Below are positions 32,473-41,205 of a DNA stretch of 64,000 nucleotides, one piece after another. The DNA comes from Prevotella sp. E2-28 (GTDB lineage Bacteria > Bacteroidota > Bacteroidia > Bacteroidales > Bacteroidaceae), in contig NZ_CP091788.1 of the NCBI RefSeq assembly GCF_022024055.1, positions 868,001-932,000 of the forward strand, given 5' to 3'. The notes under the pieces are model-generated. The model saw nothing but the letters and a program-made list of their open reading frames with translations. It searched no databases and was not told the origin of the DNA. Position numbers and translations under genes: made by a program. Position 1 is the first letter of the stretch, and each line of letters starts with the position of its first letter.

Positions 32473-32805
32473 ATGTATTACATTCAGAAAAAATTAGAAG
32501 TATCAGCCAGTCACCACTTGGTGCTGGACTATGAGAGCAAGTGCTCTAATCTGCATGGACACAACTGGATTATCACCCTTTTCTGTCGTGCAAAGGAATT
32601 GAATCAGAATGGTATGGTGGTTGACTTTACGGAGATTAAGCGTAACATCAAAGGGCGCTTGGACCATCAGAACCTGAACGAAGTTTTACCCTTTAATCCT
32701 ACAGCTGAGAATATAGCTCGCTGGTGTGTGGAGCAGATTCCTACCTGCTATCGTGCTGAGGTGCAGGAGAGTGAGGGTAACTTAGCAGCCTATGAAGAGG
32801 ATTAA
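32473..32805 (+). CDS. queD: 6-carboxy-5,6,7,8-tetrahydropterin synthase
   Basis: 110 residues. Makes 6-carboxytetrahydropterin in queuosine synthesis. Zinc ligands are seen in SASHHLV and LHGHNW; the Cys of ESKCSNLHGH is the catalytic Cys; VVDFTEIK is the substrate region, with EVQESEGNLAAYEE at the end. It overlaps queE by 14 bases, so the two are translationally linked. Confidence 0.93.
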   Translation: MYYIQKKLEVSASHHLVLDYESKCSNLHGHNWIITLFCRAKELNQNGMVVDFTEIKRNIKGRLDHQNLNEVLPFNPTAENIARWCVEQIPTCYRAEVQESEGNLAAYEED

Positions 32806-33388
32806 CAACATCTTTTACTCGTTGCAAGGCGAGGGACATAACACAGGACGCGCAGCGGTGTTTATCCGTTTTGCGGGGTGTAATTTGCGTTGTTCGTTTT
32901 GTGATACCGAGTTCGAATCTTATCGTGAGATGACGGAAGAGGATATCCTCACTGTCATCCGCGATTATTCTTCACATTTCGTGGTGCTCACTGGCGGCGA
33001 ACCTACGTTGCAGGTGGATGAAACTTTTGTTGACTTCCTACATCAACATGGTTACGAGGTGGCGATGGAGAGCAACGGCACACGTCCTGCTCCTAGGAAC
33101 CTCGACTGGCTTACTGTGTCGCCGAAGGTTTCTAGAGATGGGAGGTATGAGGTAAGAGGTGAGAGGTTACCTGATGAAATAAAGATTGTGTTCGATGAGA
33201 ATACCAATCCTGAAGCTATCCTATCACCACTCACTACTAAGCACTCACCACTTTTGTATCTCCAACCATGCGATACGGGTGACCCTGTTCGTAATAAGGG
33301 TATTACCCAGGCCTGCGTGGAATATATTAAAGCGCATCCTCAGTGGCGATTATCCTTACAGACCCATAAGCTCATTGACATCGAATAA
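32792..33388 (+). CDS. queE: 7-carboxy-7-deazaguanine synthase (radical SAM) with in-frame inserts
   Basis: 198 residues. Radical SAM CX3CX2C-type cluster motif in GCNLRCSFCDTEFES, then VLTGGEPTLQ, VAMESNGT and WLTVSPK. Converts the QueD product to the deazaguanine base. Two tracts inside look inserted and are read in frame: DGRYEVRGERL (GGAGGTATGAGGTAAGAGG words, about 33139-33172) and LSPLTTKHSPLL (CACTCACTACTAAGC words, about 33220-33256). The pieces flanking them (SPKVS..P.EIKIV, YLQPCDTGD) are conserved in the family. The enzyme probably tolerates both. Confidence 0.88.
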   Translation: MKRINNIFYSLQGEGHNTGRAAVFIRFAGCNLRCSFCDTEFESYREMTEEDILTVIRDYSSHFVVLTGGEPTLQVDETFVDFLHQHGYEVAMESNGTRPAPRNLDWLTVSPKVSRDGRYEVRGERLPDEIKIVFDENTNPEAILSPLTTKHSPLLYLQPCDTGDPVRNKGITQACVEYIKAHPQWRLSLQTHKLIDIE

Positions 33389-33422
33389 CCCTAAAACCAA
33401 ATAACTTAAACCTCGAAACTAT

Positions 33423-34841
33423 ATGTCTTGGCAGACCCTTGTGTTCATTATCTATCAGGTGATTGTCATTACTGCAATCTTGCATGTGGTGCTGGATAAT
33501 CGTCAGCCTGCTAAGACGATGGCATGGGTCATGGTGATTTATTTTGTGCCAGTGGTGGGTGTTGTCGCTTATCTGTTCTTGGGTGCCAATACACGGCGTG
33601 AACGGATGGTTAGTCAGCGCTCCATGGATCAGCTCACACGTCGTTCTATGTCTGGTTTTGTGGAGCAGGGTGACCTTCAGTTGCCAGAGGTGAATCGTCC
33701 TGTTATCGACCTTTTTGTGAATCAGAGCTTCTCACTCCCCTTTAATAATAATAAGGTGGAAATTCTCACTGATGGCTATGAGTTCTTCCCGTCATTGCTA
33801 CATGATATCGCTTCTGCCCAGAGTCATATCCATGTTGATGTGTATATCTTTGAGGATGATGCATTAGGACGGCTTATCTCTGATGCTCTGATAGCAAAGG
33901 CTCGTCGGGGTGTTGAAATACGTGTGCTCTATGATGATGTGGGTTGTTGGAGTGTGCCCACGCACTTCTTCGAACGTATGCGTCTGGAGGGTATTGAGGT
34001 AGAGCCTTTTATGCCAGTGCGCTTTCCTACCTTTGCTCGTAAGATGAATTATCGTAACCATCGTAAATTGTTTATCATCGATGGTAAGGTAGGCTATATT
34101 GGTGGCATGAACTTCGCTTTGCGCTATGTAAAAGGTCGTCATAATAGAGGTTGGCGAGACACGGTTTTGCGTATAGAGGGAAGTGGTGTATATTCGTTAC
34201 AGCGTTCTTTCCTGATTGACTGGTACTTCGTTGACCGTACCCAGTTGAGCGATAAAAAATATTATCCGAAGTTTGATGAGGAGCCTCATGGCGCTCTTCT
34301 TCAAACTGTTACTTCTGCGCCTTTAGCTGCTTATCCTGAGATTATGCAGGGCTATGTGCGTATCATTCTCTCGGCTAAGAAGTATATCTATATTCAGTCG
34401 CCATATTTCCTGCCTACAGAGATTGTGTTCTTTGCTTTGAAGACGGCAGTGGCATCGGGTGTTGATGTGCGTGTGATGGTGCCTCGCAAGACTGATGGCT
34501 GGTTTGTGGAGTGGGGAAGTAGGTCTTATTTGCGTGAAGCTCAAGAGGCGGGCATCCGTATATTGCTTTACGAACCTCGTTTCCTTCATGCGAAGATGCT
34601 GGTATGTGATGACAATATCTGTACTTGTGGTTCAACGAACATTGACTTCCGTTCGTTCCTCAATAACTTCGAGGCAAATACTTTCGTCTATGATGAGGCT
34701 GTGGCTCTGCGAATGAAGCACATCTTCCTGCATGACGAAGAATTGTCAACACCTTTGGTTAGTTTGCCAAAGCGTATCCATCCAAGTTTCCTTACCCGAC
34801 TGGGTGAGTCTGTGATGCGCTTGCTGTCGCCGTTGCTTTAA
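33423..34841 (+). CDS. cls: Cardiolipin synthase (phospholipase D family)
   Basis: 472 residues. Two N-terminal transmembrane helices (about residues 4-22 and 35-55) anchor it in the membrane. Two phospholipase D HKD motifs are visible: HRKLFIIDGKVGYIGGMN near residue 218 and HAKMLVCDDNICTCGSTN near residue 389, each with His, Lys and Asp. It joins phosphatidylglycerol molecules to make cardiolipin. It starts 34 bases after queE, in the same direction. Confidence 0.93.
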   Translation: MSWQTLVFIIYQVIVITAILHVVLDNRQPAKTMAWVMVIYFVPVVGVVAYLFLGANTRRERMVSQRSMDQLTRRSMSGFVEQGDLQLPEVNRPVIDLFVNQSFSLPFNNNKVEILTDGYEFFPSLLHDIASAQSHIHVDVYIFEDDALGRLISDALIAKARRGVEIRVLYDDVGCWSVPTHFFERMRLEGIEVEPFMPVRFPTFARKMNYRNHRKLFIIDGKVGYIGGMNFALRYVKGRHNRGWRDTVLRIEGSGVYSLQRSFLIDWYFVDRTQLSDKKYYPKFDEEPHGALLQTVTSAPLAAYPEIMQGYVRIILSAKKYIYIQSPYFLPTEIVFFALKTAVASGVDVRVMVPRKTDGWFVEWGSRSYLREAQEAGIRILLYEPRFLHAKMLVCDDNICTCGSTNIDFRSFLNNFEANTFVYDEAVALRMKHIFLHDEELSTPLVSLPKRIHPSFLTRLGESVMRLLSPLL

Positions 34842-34854
34842 AAAAGGATTCCTT

Positions 34855-35385
34855 CTATTTAAACAGCGAGAAGTTCACACTGCCATAACTTCTGTGTTCT
34901 ACAAAGTGTGGATGCTCTGAGAAATCATGATCTTTGCCGTGCTCTAGGATAAAGAGACCGTCTTCCTTTAATAATCCCTTTTCAAAAATCAAGTCAGGAA
35001 TCGTAGGTATCTCCTTCAGAGCATAAGGAGGATCAGCAAAGATAAAGTCAAACTGCGTGTGACAACTTTTCAGGAAACGGAATACGTCGGCACGAAGGGG
35101 AATGCAGCTCTCACCTCCCAACTTCTTCAGACACTCACATATAAACCTGTGATGATCTCTGTCCATCTCAACGCTAACCACCTGTGCACAGCCTCTTGAT
35201 AGCAGTTCCAGCGTGATGCTGCCTGTGCCTGAGAAAAGATCCAATGCTGCTGCATCCTCCAAGTCCACATATTGTATCAGCACGTTGAAGATGTTCTCCT
35301 TCGCAAAATCCGTCGTAGGCCGCGCTTTAAATGAGCGTGGTACCTCGAAATGTCTTCCCTTGTATTTTCCTGTAATAATTCTCAC
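34855..35385 (-). CDS. rsmD: 16S rRNA guanine-966 N2-methyltransferase
   Basis: 176 residues. Motifs: IITGKYKGRHFEVP, RPTTDFAKENIFNVL, the SAM loop ALDLFSGTGSITLELLSRG and the catalytic FADPPYAL. Methylates G966 of 16S rRNA. The upstream gene on the same strand is DUF3822, separated by a TTTATAATTCA word tract; the two are a likely operon. Confidence 0.94.
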   Translation of the reverse strand: MRIITGKYKGRHFEVPRSFKARPTTDFAKENIFNVLIQYVDLEDAAALDLFSGTGSITLELLSRGCAQVVSVEMDRDHHRFICECLKKLGGESCIPLRADVFRFLKSCHTQFDFIFADPPYALKEIPTIPDLIFEKGLLKEDGLFILEHGKDHDFSEHPHFVEHRSYGSVNFSLFK

Positions 35386-35387
35386 GA

Positions 35388-35442
35388 TTCACAATTTATA
35401 ATTCATAATTTATAATTCATAATTAATGAATTACAATTCATT
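35388..35442. repeat. Short-word tract (TTTATAATTCATAA) between rsmD and the DUF3822 gene
   Basis: The gap is made almost wholly of repeats of ACAATTTATAATTCATAAT. It is a micro-repeat of the same type as those at 2184, 36277, 44059 and 49507, but uses a different word. Confidence 0.75.
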
Positions 35443-36246
35443 TTACCTTCCTTTTATAAACAGTGCCTGAAGGTCGTAAGGCATCGACTTGATAGCTGTC
35501 ACTGGATGGCGGTTAAAGTCTGCCGCAGGGTTAATGATGTATGCGTTCTGGAGGAATTTCTTCAGTTCGTTCATCAGCCATTCCTGATCAGGAATCTCGC
35601 CTACAATGTGCAGTTCGTCGTGTTCAGGTTCCAATTGCAATTGCTTCCATACGTAGAGCAGGAAATAGAGCGAATCGTGAGCTCTGCTCGCATCAAAGGA
35701 GTTAAAGAACTTGAACCTGTTCTGCGTGAAACTGAAAATCTCCAGTCGTTTCTCGTGAAAATAGCCGTATAGCTTATTGCGATTGCCAGTGAAACTGCGT
35801 TGATGTAGGTGACGCCATACAGCCGACATTGCTGTGACGATATTTACATCCTGAAAATGGTCGTCAATGACTAGCTTCAGGTCTTTATTCATGGAAAATA
35901 CCGCCACACTGTTCAGATCGGGTAATACATTGAAGAATATAGCTACCTGTTCTTTCTGTGGGAAAGCATGGAAGTACATCGCCTCCATTTGCTTCTCATC
36001 AAAATGCTCTACGGGTACCATCAGCACATCAGTGTCAATAACCACCCTGACGCGTGGTGGGTGATCCATGAGCAGTTCGCTGTTCTTGAATGCCTCACGC
36101 AGGTTGGCAGCTATTGATACACCACTTTTTACTACGTACGGCTCGAACACTACGTCCGTTCCGTCTTCAGTAGGCCGTGAGAATGATAGCGTGCTTCGTC
36201 CGATACGGATGGTCAACCGTTGTTTCGTATTGCTGATTTCTGGCAT
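35443..36246 (-). CDS. DUF3822 protein (unknown function)
   Basis: Start at ATG 36246 (MPEISNTKQRLTIRIGRS), placed 18 bases after the -7 box TACCTTTG (36272-36265). About 267 residues. I recognise the DUF3822 family of Bacteroidota (SIAANLREAFKNSELL, VVIDTDVLMVPVEHF, FNSFDASRAHDSLYFLLYVWKQL). The two-lobe pattern recalls an actin-like ATPase fold as in pilus-assembly proteins, but no nucleotide motif is certain. Linked to rsmD downstream in most genomes I remember; function unknown. Confidence 0.75.
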   Translation of the reverse strand: MPEISNTKQRLTIRIGRSTLSFSRPTEDGTDVVFEPYVVKSGVSIAANLREAFKNSELLMDHPPRVRVVIDTDVLMVPVEHFDEKQMEAMYFHAFPQKEQVAIFFNVLPDLNSVAVFSMNKDLKLVIDDHFQDVNIVTAMSAVWRHLHQRSFTGNRNKLYGYFHEKRLEIFSFTQNRFKFFNSFDASRAHDSLYFLLYVWKQLQLEPEHDELHIVGEIPDQEWLMNELKKFLQNAYIINPAADFNRHPVTAIKSMPYDLQALFIKGR

Positions 36247-36276
36247 TTTCTTGATTATTTTCTGCAAAGGTACGAA

Positions 36277-36312
36277 ATAAATCTTAAATCTCAAATCTCA
36301 AATCTCAAATAT
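36277..36312. repeat. Short-word tract (AAATCTTAAATCTCAAATCTC) between divergent promoters
   Basis: Four copies of AAATCTC/TTAAATCT lie between the DUF3822 promoter (36265-36272, minus) and the helicase promoter (36319-36326, plus). Confidence 0.75.
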
Positions 36313-36318
36313 TTTTCA

Positions 36319-36326
36319 TACCTTTG
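36319..36326 (+). promoter_or_regulatory. -7 promoter box of the RecD-like helicase gene
   Basis: TACCTTTG, with the ATG at 36335 only eight bases downstream, implying a very short leader. Confidence 0.65.
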
Positions 36327-36334
36327 CAAAACAT

Positions 36335-37780
36335 ATGATTCAAGATGAGCTGATATATCAGATAGAAATGCGCTTCGGCCATGTACCTACCAATGAGCAG
36401 CGGCAGGCATTACAGGTCTTTGCTGCGTTTATGACTGACCGTGACGAGCAGGCTGTCATGATTCTTCGTGGCTCTGCAGGTACGGGTAAGACCACACTGG
36501 CTTCTGCTATCGTTAAAGCGATGCTCGCTCTGAAGCAGAAGCTGGTGCTGATGGCACCTACAGGACGTGCAGCTAAGGTTTTTTCTAATTATTCTGGCTC
36601 ATCAGCTTTTACCATTCACCGCTGTATCTACAGACAGAAATCAACTGCCGATCTTGTGACCTTCAACTTGGGCTTTAATGCCGCTCAAGATACCTTGTTC
36701 ATCGTTGATGAGGCCTCAATGATAGCCAATGCCGAAACACCATTGCTTGATGACTTGATTCGCTTTGTCTATAATAATCGTAATTGCAGGCTGTTGCTGA
36801 TAGGCGACCGTGCTCAGCTCCCACCAGTGGGCGAGGATGAAAGTCCTGCTTTGATGACAGATGTGCTGCGCTACTATGGATTAACGGTCTATGAGTCAGA
36901 CCTCAACGAAGTGCTCCGTCAGGCAGAGGACTCAGGCATTCTGTGGAATGCTACGAGAATTAGAGGTGAGGGGTTCTTTGCAAGCAAAGCGTCGCTTCGC
37001 GCCGAGCGAGAGGTTAGAGGTGAGAGATTAGCCTTGCCTCAAATACGGTTCTCGGGTTTTGAGGATATTCAAAATGTGCCTGGCGATGAACTCATAGAGA
37101 GCCTGGCTACAAGTTTCTGTCGGGTGGGGATAGATGAGACAATGGTGGTGACACGCTCAAATAAGCGGGCAAATATCTACAATCAGGGCATCCGTAATAC
37201 CGTGCTCGATCGTGAAGATGAACTCTGTCGTGGCGATCGCATCATGATAGTGAAGAATAACTATTACTGGGTGAAGGGTGAAGGTATAGAAGGTAGTATT
37301 AGCTTCATTGCCAACGGCGACATCGCTATGGTGCAGCGTGTCAGGAATGTGCATGAACTTTATGGCTTCCGCTTTGCCGAGGTTACGATGACTTTCCCAG
37401 ACTACGACGACTATGAACTGACAGCCATCACCATGCTCGATACCCTGACTACCGAGGCACCTGCACTTACCCGCGAACAGCAGGAGCAACTCTTCCAGAA
37501 AGTGATGGAAGACTATATGGATGTACCCTATAAATCCGAGCGCCTGAAGAAACTCAAGGATGATAAATACTATAACGCCCTGCAAATCAAGTTCGCCTAT
37601 GCTGCCACCTGTCATAAGGCACAGGGCGGTCAGTGGGCGCATATCTATATTGATCAAGGCTATATGACTGATGATATGCTCACGCCAGACTACTACCATT
37701 GGCTTTATACAGCCCTGACACGTGCCACGGAGAAGGTGTTCCTTGTCAATTGGCCGAAGTCACAAATCCTTTACCAATAA
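36335..37780 (+). CDS. RecD-like ATP-dependent DNA helicase (UvrD/RecD superfamily 1)
   Basis: 481 residues. Motif I LRGSAGTGKTTLASAI (about residues 49-64), motif II FIVDEAS, motif III LIGDRAQLPPVG, motif IV-V region, and motifs V/VI ATCHKAQGGQWAHIYID and YTALTRATEKVFLVNW. Superfamily 1B 5'-3' helicase type. A short tract, RGEGFFASKASLRAEREVRG (about residues 209-228, nt 36960-37020), is formed by GAGGTGAGGGG/AGAGGTTAGAGG words and an inverted GCAAGCAAAGCGTCGCTTCGC segment; it appears inserted between conserved blocks. It overlaps no neighbour; the outer-membrane gene starts 24 bases later. Confidence 0.88.
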   Translation: MIQDELIYQIEMRFGHVPTNEQRQALQVFAAFMTDRDEQAVMILRGSAGTGKTTLASAIVKAMLALKQKLVLMAPTGRAAKVFSNYSGSSAFTIHRCIYRQKSTADLVTFNLGFNAAQDTLFIVDEASMIANAETPLLDDLIRFVYNNRNCRLLLIGDRAQLPPVGEDESPALMTDVLRYYGLTVYESDLNEVLRQAEDSGILWNATRIRGEGFFASKASLRAEREVRGERLALPQIRFSGFEDIQNVPGDELIESLATSFCRVGIDETMVVTRSNKRANIYNQGIRNTVLDREDELCRGDRIMIVKNNYYWVKGEGIEGSISFIANGDIAMVQRVRNVHELYGFRFAEVTMTFPDYDDYELTAITMLDTLTTEAPALTREQQEQLFQKVMEDYMDVPYKSERLKKLKDDKYYNALQIKFAYAATCHKAQGGQWAHIYIDQGYMTDDMLTPDYYHWLYTALTRATEKVFLVNWPKSQILYQ

Positions 37781-37803
37781 CGTTCGATAAAACTATAGAT
37801 GTT

Positions 37804-40137
37804 ATGAAAAAAATACGATTGATTGCAGTCGCAATGATGGTTGCTGTAGGTGCACAGGCACAGAATTTTCCTGTTGGCATCGTGAGCGTGCAAGACACGG
37901 TGAAGTGCGTTCAGTTTGGCATCATCTCGGCAGTGGCTCCAGACGGAGGTCATGGGGTACAGTTCGGGGGTGTGTCGAATACGTCAGCCAATACTTTTAG
38001 CGGACTTCAGTTGGCAGGTGTCAGCAACATCACACAGGGCATGGACAAGGGACTGCAGTTGTCAGGTATCCTTAACGTGTCGTCGAACATGATGAATGGC
38101 TGGCAATGGGGCGCTGTGAACTATGCCGACTCGTTGAACGGTACTCAGATAGGCTTTTTCAATGTGGCTCGCAGGCATCCTGAGGGGTGGCAGGTGGGCG
38201 TTATAAACCTGTCGTACGACACCATTGGGCATAAGATAGGCTTAGTGAACGTGAATCCCAATACTGATATTGATGTCATGATGTATGGCGGCTCCTCAAC
38301 GAAGGGAAACATCGCCGTGCGCTATCGCAATAAGAGCACGTACAATATCACGGGTGTGGGAACGCATTTCATGGGACTCGATTCGAAGTTCTCGGGTGCC
38401 GTGTTCTATCGCCTGGGTCAGTATGTGCAGCTCTCACCGAAATGGAGCCTGAGCGGTGACGTAGGCTATTATCATGTGGAGACTTTCTCTAAACACAATA
38501 GCGAAAAACCAGAGCGTTTGTACTCCCTGCAGGCTCGCTTAAATGCCGATTACCAGTTTGGCAAGAAGTTTGGCGCCTTTGCCTCAGTGGGCTGGGGACT
38601 CACCCGCTATTACGATCGCAATGAGACCTATCGCAATCGCCCTTTGGTAGAACTGGGTTTGATTTATCGTCAGCCTCGTGACCAGCATGACACGTGGAAG
38701 CGGGCATGGGAAGAGAAACGCTCGCAACTGGTGTTCAACGATTCTACGATGGCGCTGCCAGAGAGAAAACACTATTGGCAGGCTGCTGCAGAGGTGACAG
38801 GCATCAACGTGGGGGTGCAACTGTTCGACCGATATGGTCTTAACTCTGACTTTGCACAGACCACGCTGAACTCGCTGAAGCATAATTTTACAGATGGTAT
38901 GGTGTGGGATAATGACTTCTTTATTACCAACCTGTTTGCGCATCCTTATCATGGCAACCTCTACTTTAATGCGGCGCGCAGCAATGGACTTACGTTTTGG
39001 GAATCAGCGCCCTACGCACTGGGTGGCTCCGCCATGTGGGAGTTTCTTGGTGAAACAGAGCCACCAGCAATCAACGATATTATTGCTACTACCTGTGGCG
39101 GTATAGCCATTGGTGAGATGACCCACCGCTTGAGTCGTACTGTGCTCGACGATCGTGACCGTGGCACCAGTCGATTCCTACGTGAGGCTGTCGCTACTAT
39201 CGTCAACCCCATTCAGGGTTTACACCGTATCTTCAGTGGGGATGCATGGCGTGTGCGTAGTGACCATTATCGTTATCACGACTTCAATGAGATTCCCGTG
39301 GATATGTCGTTCTCGGTGGGATGGCGTTATTTGGCCGACGATGGCGCTCTGTTCCGTGGCATCCATGCTCCTTATGTCAATATGACGCTGACCTATGGCA
39401 CGTCAGTTGATGGTGAAAAGCACACGACACCTTATGATTTCTTCGATTTGGAAACCAATGCTGCCTTTGGTGGCGGACAGCCATTTGTAAACACCTTGAA
39501 TATCGTGGGCCGTCTGTGGAGCACGCCTATTCTGGATAAGAAAGATATGGCTGGTGAGTTTGGTATCTATCAGCATTTCAACTACTATGATGCCAAACCC
39601 ATTGAGGATGGCTCAGAGTTCACACCTTACCGCATCAGTGAGGCTGCTGGTTTTGGTCCAGGCTTTATCCTTTCACTTCCTCAGACGGGTGGTATGTCGA
39701 AACTGGAACAGCGTATTTTCCTCAGTGGCATCCTGTTAGGTGGTACCAAGAGCGACTATTTCAATGTTATTGAACGCGACTATAATATGGGTAGTGGATT
39801 CAGTGTGAAGTCGAAGACGCAAATAGACTTTGGTAAGTTTGGCCGAATCCTGCTCAACGCCAAGTATTTCCGTATCTATACTTGGAAGGGCTATAAGCAG
39901 GAGGACCTCGATAATGGTTTTACCAATATTGATGACCTGCACTACCTGAACGTACAGGGTGACCGAAGTAATGCTATGCTGCTTGTGGTTAATCCCGTCG
40001 TTGATATACATCTAGCCAGACAGTGGTCTATCACCTTGTCAGGTGCTTACTATTCGCGTCGTACCTTCTATAAATATCACGACACGATACATGCCAATAC
40101 CTTCGAAACTAAGATAGGCCTAACCTGTCGGTTGTAA
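37804..40137 (+). CDS. Outer-membrane protein: surface-repeat domain plus DUF3943
   Basis: Start at ATG 37804 gives a signal peptide (MKKIRLIAVAMMVAVGAQAQ); upstream codons in frame belong to the helicase gene. 777 residues. Residues ~20-170 contain repeats of the LA_2272 type (GVSNTSANTFSGLQLAGVSN, GLQLSGILNVSSNMM, GTQIGFFNVARRH, GWQVGVINLS). Residues ~340 onward match DUF3943 (NLYFNAARSNGLTFWESAPY, TCGGIAIGEMTHRLSR). The rest is beta-rich, as expected for a barrel. Function unknown; probably an outer-membrane porin-like or surface protein. The DUF4421 gene follows directly. Confidence 0.78.
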   Translation: MKKIRLIAVAMMVAVGAQAQNFPVGIVSVQDTVKCVQFGIISAVAPDGGHGVQFGGVSNTSANTFSGLQLAGVSNITQGMDKGLQLSGILNVSSNMMNGWQWGAVNYADSLNGTQIGFFNVARRHPEGWQVGVINLSYDTIGHKIGLVNVNPNTDIDVMMYGGSSTKGNIAVRYRNKSTYNITGVGTHFMGLDSKFSGAVFYRLGQYVQLSPKWSLSGDVGYYHVETFSKHNSEKPERLYSLQARLNADYQFGKKFGAFASVGWGLTRYYDRNETYRNRPLVELGLIYRQPRDQHDTWKRAWEEKRSQLVFNDSTMALPERKHYWQAAAEVTGINVGVQLFDRYGLNSDFAQTTLNSLKHNFTDGMVWDNDFFITNLFAHPYHGNLYFNAARSNGLTFWESAPYALGGSAMWEFLGETEPPAINDIIATTCGGIAIGEMTHRLSRTVLDDRDRGTSRFLREAVATIVNPIQGLHRIFSGDAWRVRSDHYRYHDFNEIPVDMSFSVGWRYLADDGALFRGIHAPYVNMTLTYGTSVDGEKHTTPYDFFDLETNAAFGGGQPFVNTLNIVGRLWSTPILDKKDMAGEFGIYQHFNYYDAKPIEDGSEFTPYRISEAAGFGPGFILSLPQTGGMSKLEQRIFLSGILLGGTKSDYFNVIERDYNMGSGFSVKSKTQIDFGKFGRILLNAKYFRIYTWKGYKQEDLDNGFTNIDDLHYLNVQGDRSNAMLLVVNPVVDIHLARQWSITLSGAYYSRRTFYKYHDTIHANTFETKIGLTCRL

Positions 40138-40164
40138 GTGAAGAATGAAGAATCTGTTGCTGCT

Positions 40165-41190
40165 ATGAGAAGAATTGTCATCATGATAGCTGCCATAGTG
40201 ATGGTCTGCACGGCAAGTGCCCAGTCTGATAGTCTGGCGAGTGATACCGTTTCCCATAAGCTAAGTCTGACGAAGAAGCTAGATGAAAAACTGTCTTTGC
40301 GCTACTACAAGTCGAGTTATGACTCCAACTATGTGGTTAGACCCCGCGAGAAATGGCTTTTCAAACCCACAGTCAACCAGACGGGTACCAGTATCCATGC
40401 CAAGGGAACGGTTAATAATGTTTGGTCGAAATACGACCTGCATACTAAGTATCAGACCACTATCAGCATGGAGGTAGATTATTGCGATATAGCTCTTGCG
40501 CTTAGTCTGAATCCTGCAAAAATGAGTGGCAACTATGACGATTATGAGTTTACCTTCGAGTATCATGGTAATCAGTTCAGTTTTGACTTAGACTACCAGC
40601 GGGCCACATCGTTGACGGGCGACATCAACTTTGGTAATATTGACTATCTGGACGAGGATGCCCTGAATATGAAGGTGTTCAACCTGACGGCCTACTACAC
40701 CTTTAACCACAAGCGTTTCTCGTTTCCTGCCGCCTTTTATCAGAACTATATACAGTTGCGCTCAGCAGGCTCGTGGTTGGCTGGTGTCAACTTTCAAAGT
40801 GGAAGTATCCGTACTACCAGCGAGTTGAAGGCACGCAGTCCACTTGCGCCCGAAGTACATATCCGTGCCGCCCATTTTGGCATTGGCGGAGGTTATGGCT
40901 ACAACTGGGTGCTGGGCGAGGAATCGCGGTGGTTGCTCCACCTCTCGATGGTGCCCACCTTCGTGGTCTATAATTACAACATGCTCAAGGTGAATGGTGA
41001 GCGGAAAGATGCAAAACCCATGCGTCTGAACGTGATTTTCAATGAGCGTGCCGCCGTTGTTTATCATTTCTCGCCCCGTTATTTTGCAGGTGCCTCGCTG
41101 ATGATGAGTAATTCTATATTCGATGACGATGCAGTCATCGTCAACCAAAATAAGTGGCTCGCTCGTGCTTTCTTTGGTTTGCGGTTGTAG
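40165..41190 (+). CDS. DUF4421-type outer-membrane protein
   Basis: Start taken at ATG 40165 (MRRIVIMIAAIVMVCTASAQS), giving a signal peptide; the earlier GTG at 40138 lies in a GTGAAGAATGAAGAAT word tract and is less likely. About 341 residues: the DUF4421 family (KLDEKLSLRYYKSSYDSNYVVRPREKWLFKP) with beta-barrel-like repeats and the typical C-terminus ARAFFGLRL. Follows the DUF3943 gene in the same direction with a 27-base gap, likely one operon. Function unknown. Confidence 0.78.
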   Translation: MRRIVIMIAAIVMVCTASAQSDSLASDTVSHKLSLTKKLDEKLSLRYYKSSYDSNYVVRPREKWLFKPTVNQTGTSIHAKGTVNNVWSKYDLHTKYQTTISMEVDYCDIALALSLNPAKMSGNYDDYEFTFEYHGNQFSFDLDYQRATSLTGDINFGNIDYLDEDALNMKVFNLTAYYTFNHKRFSFPAAFYQNYIQLRSAGSWLAGVNFQSGSIRTTSELKARSPLAPEVHIRAAHFGIGGGYGYNWVLGEESRWLLHLSMVPTFVVYNYNMLKVNGERKDAKPMRLNVIFNERAAVVYHFSPRYFAGASLMMSNSIFDDDAVIVNQNKWLARAFFGLRL

Positions 41191-41205
41191 GAGAAAGAAC
41201 GAAAT

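Noticed and set aside
32905..32920. TTCGAATC-like tRNA T-loop string
   Set aside because: It lies inside conserved queE codons and no acceptor or anticodon stem can be formed.
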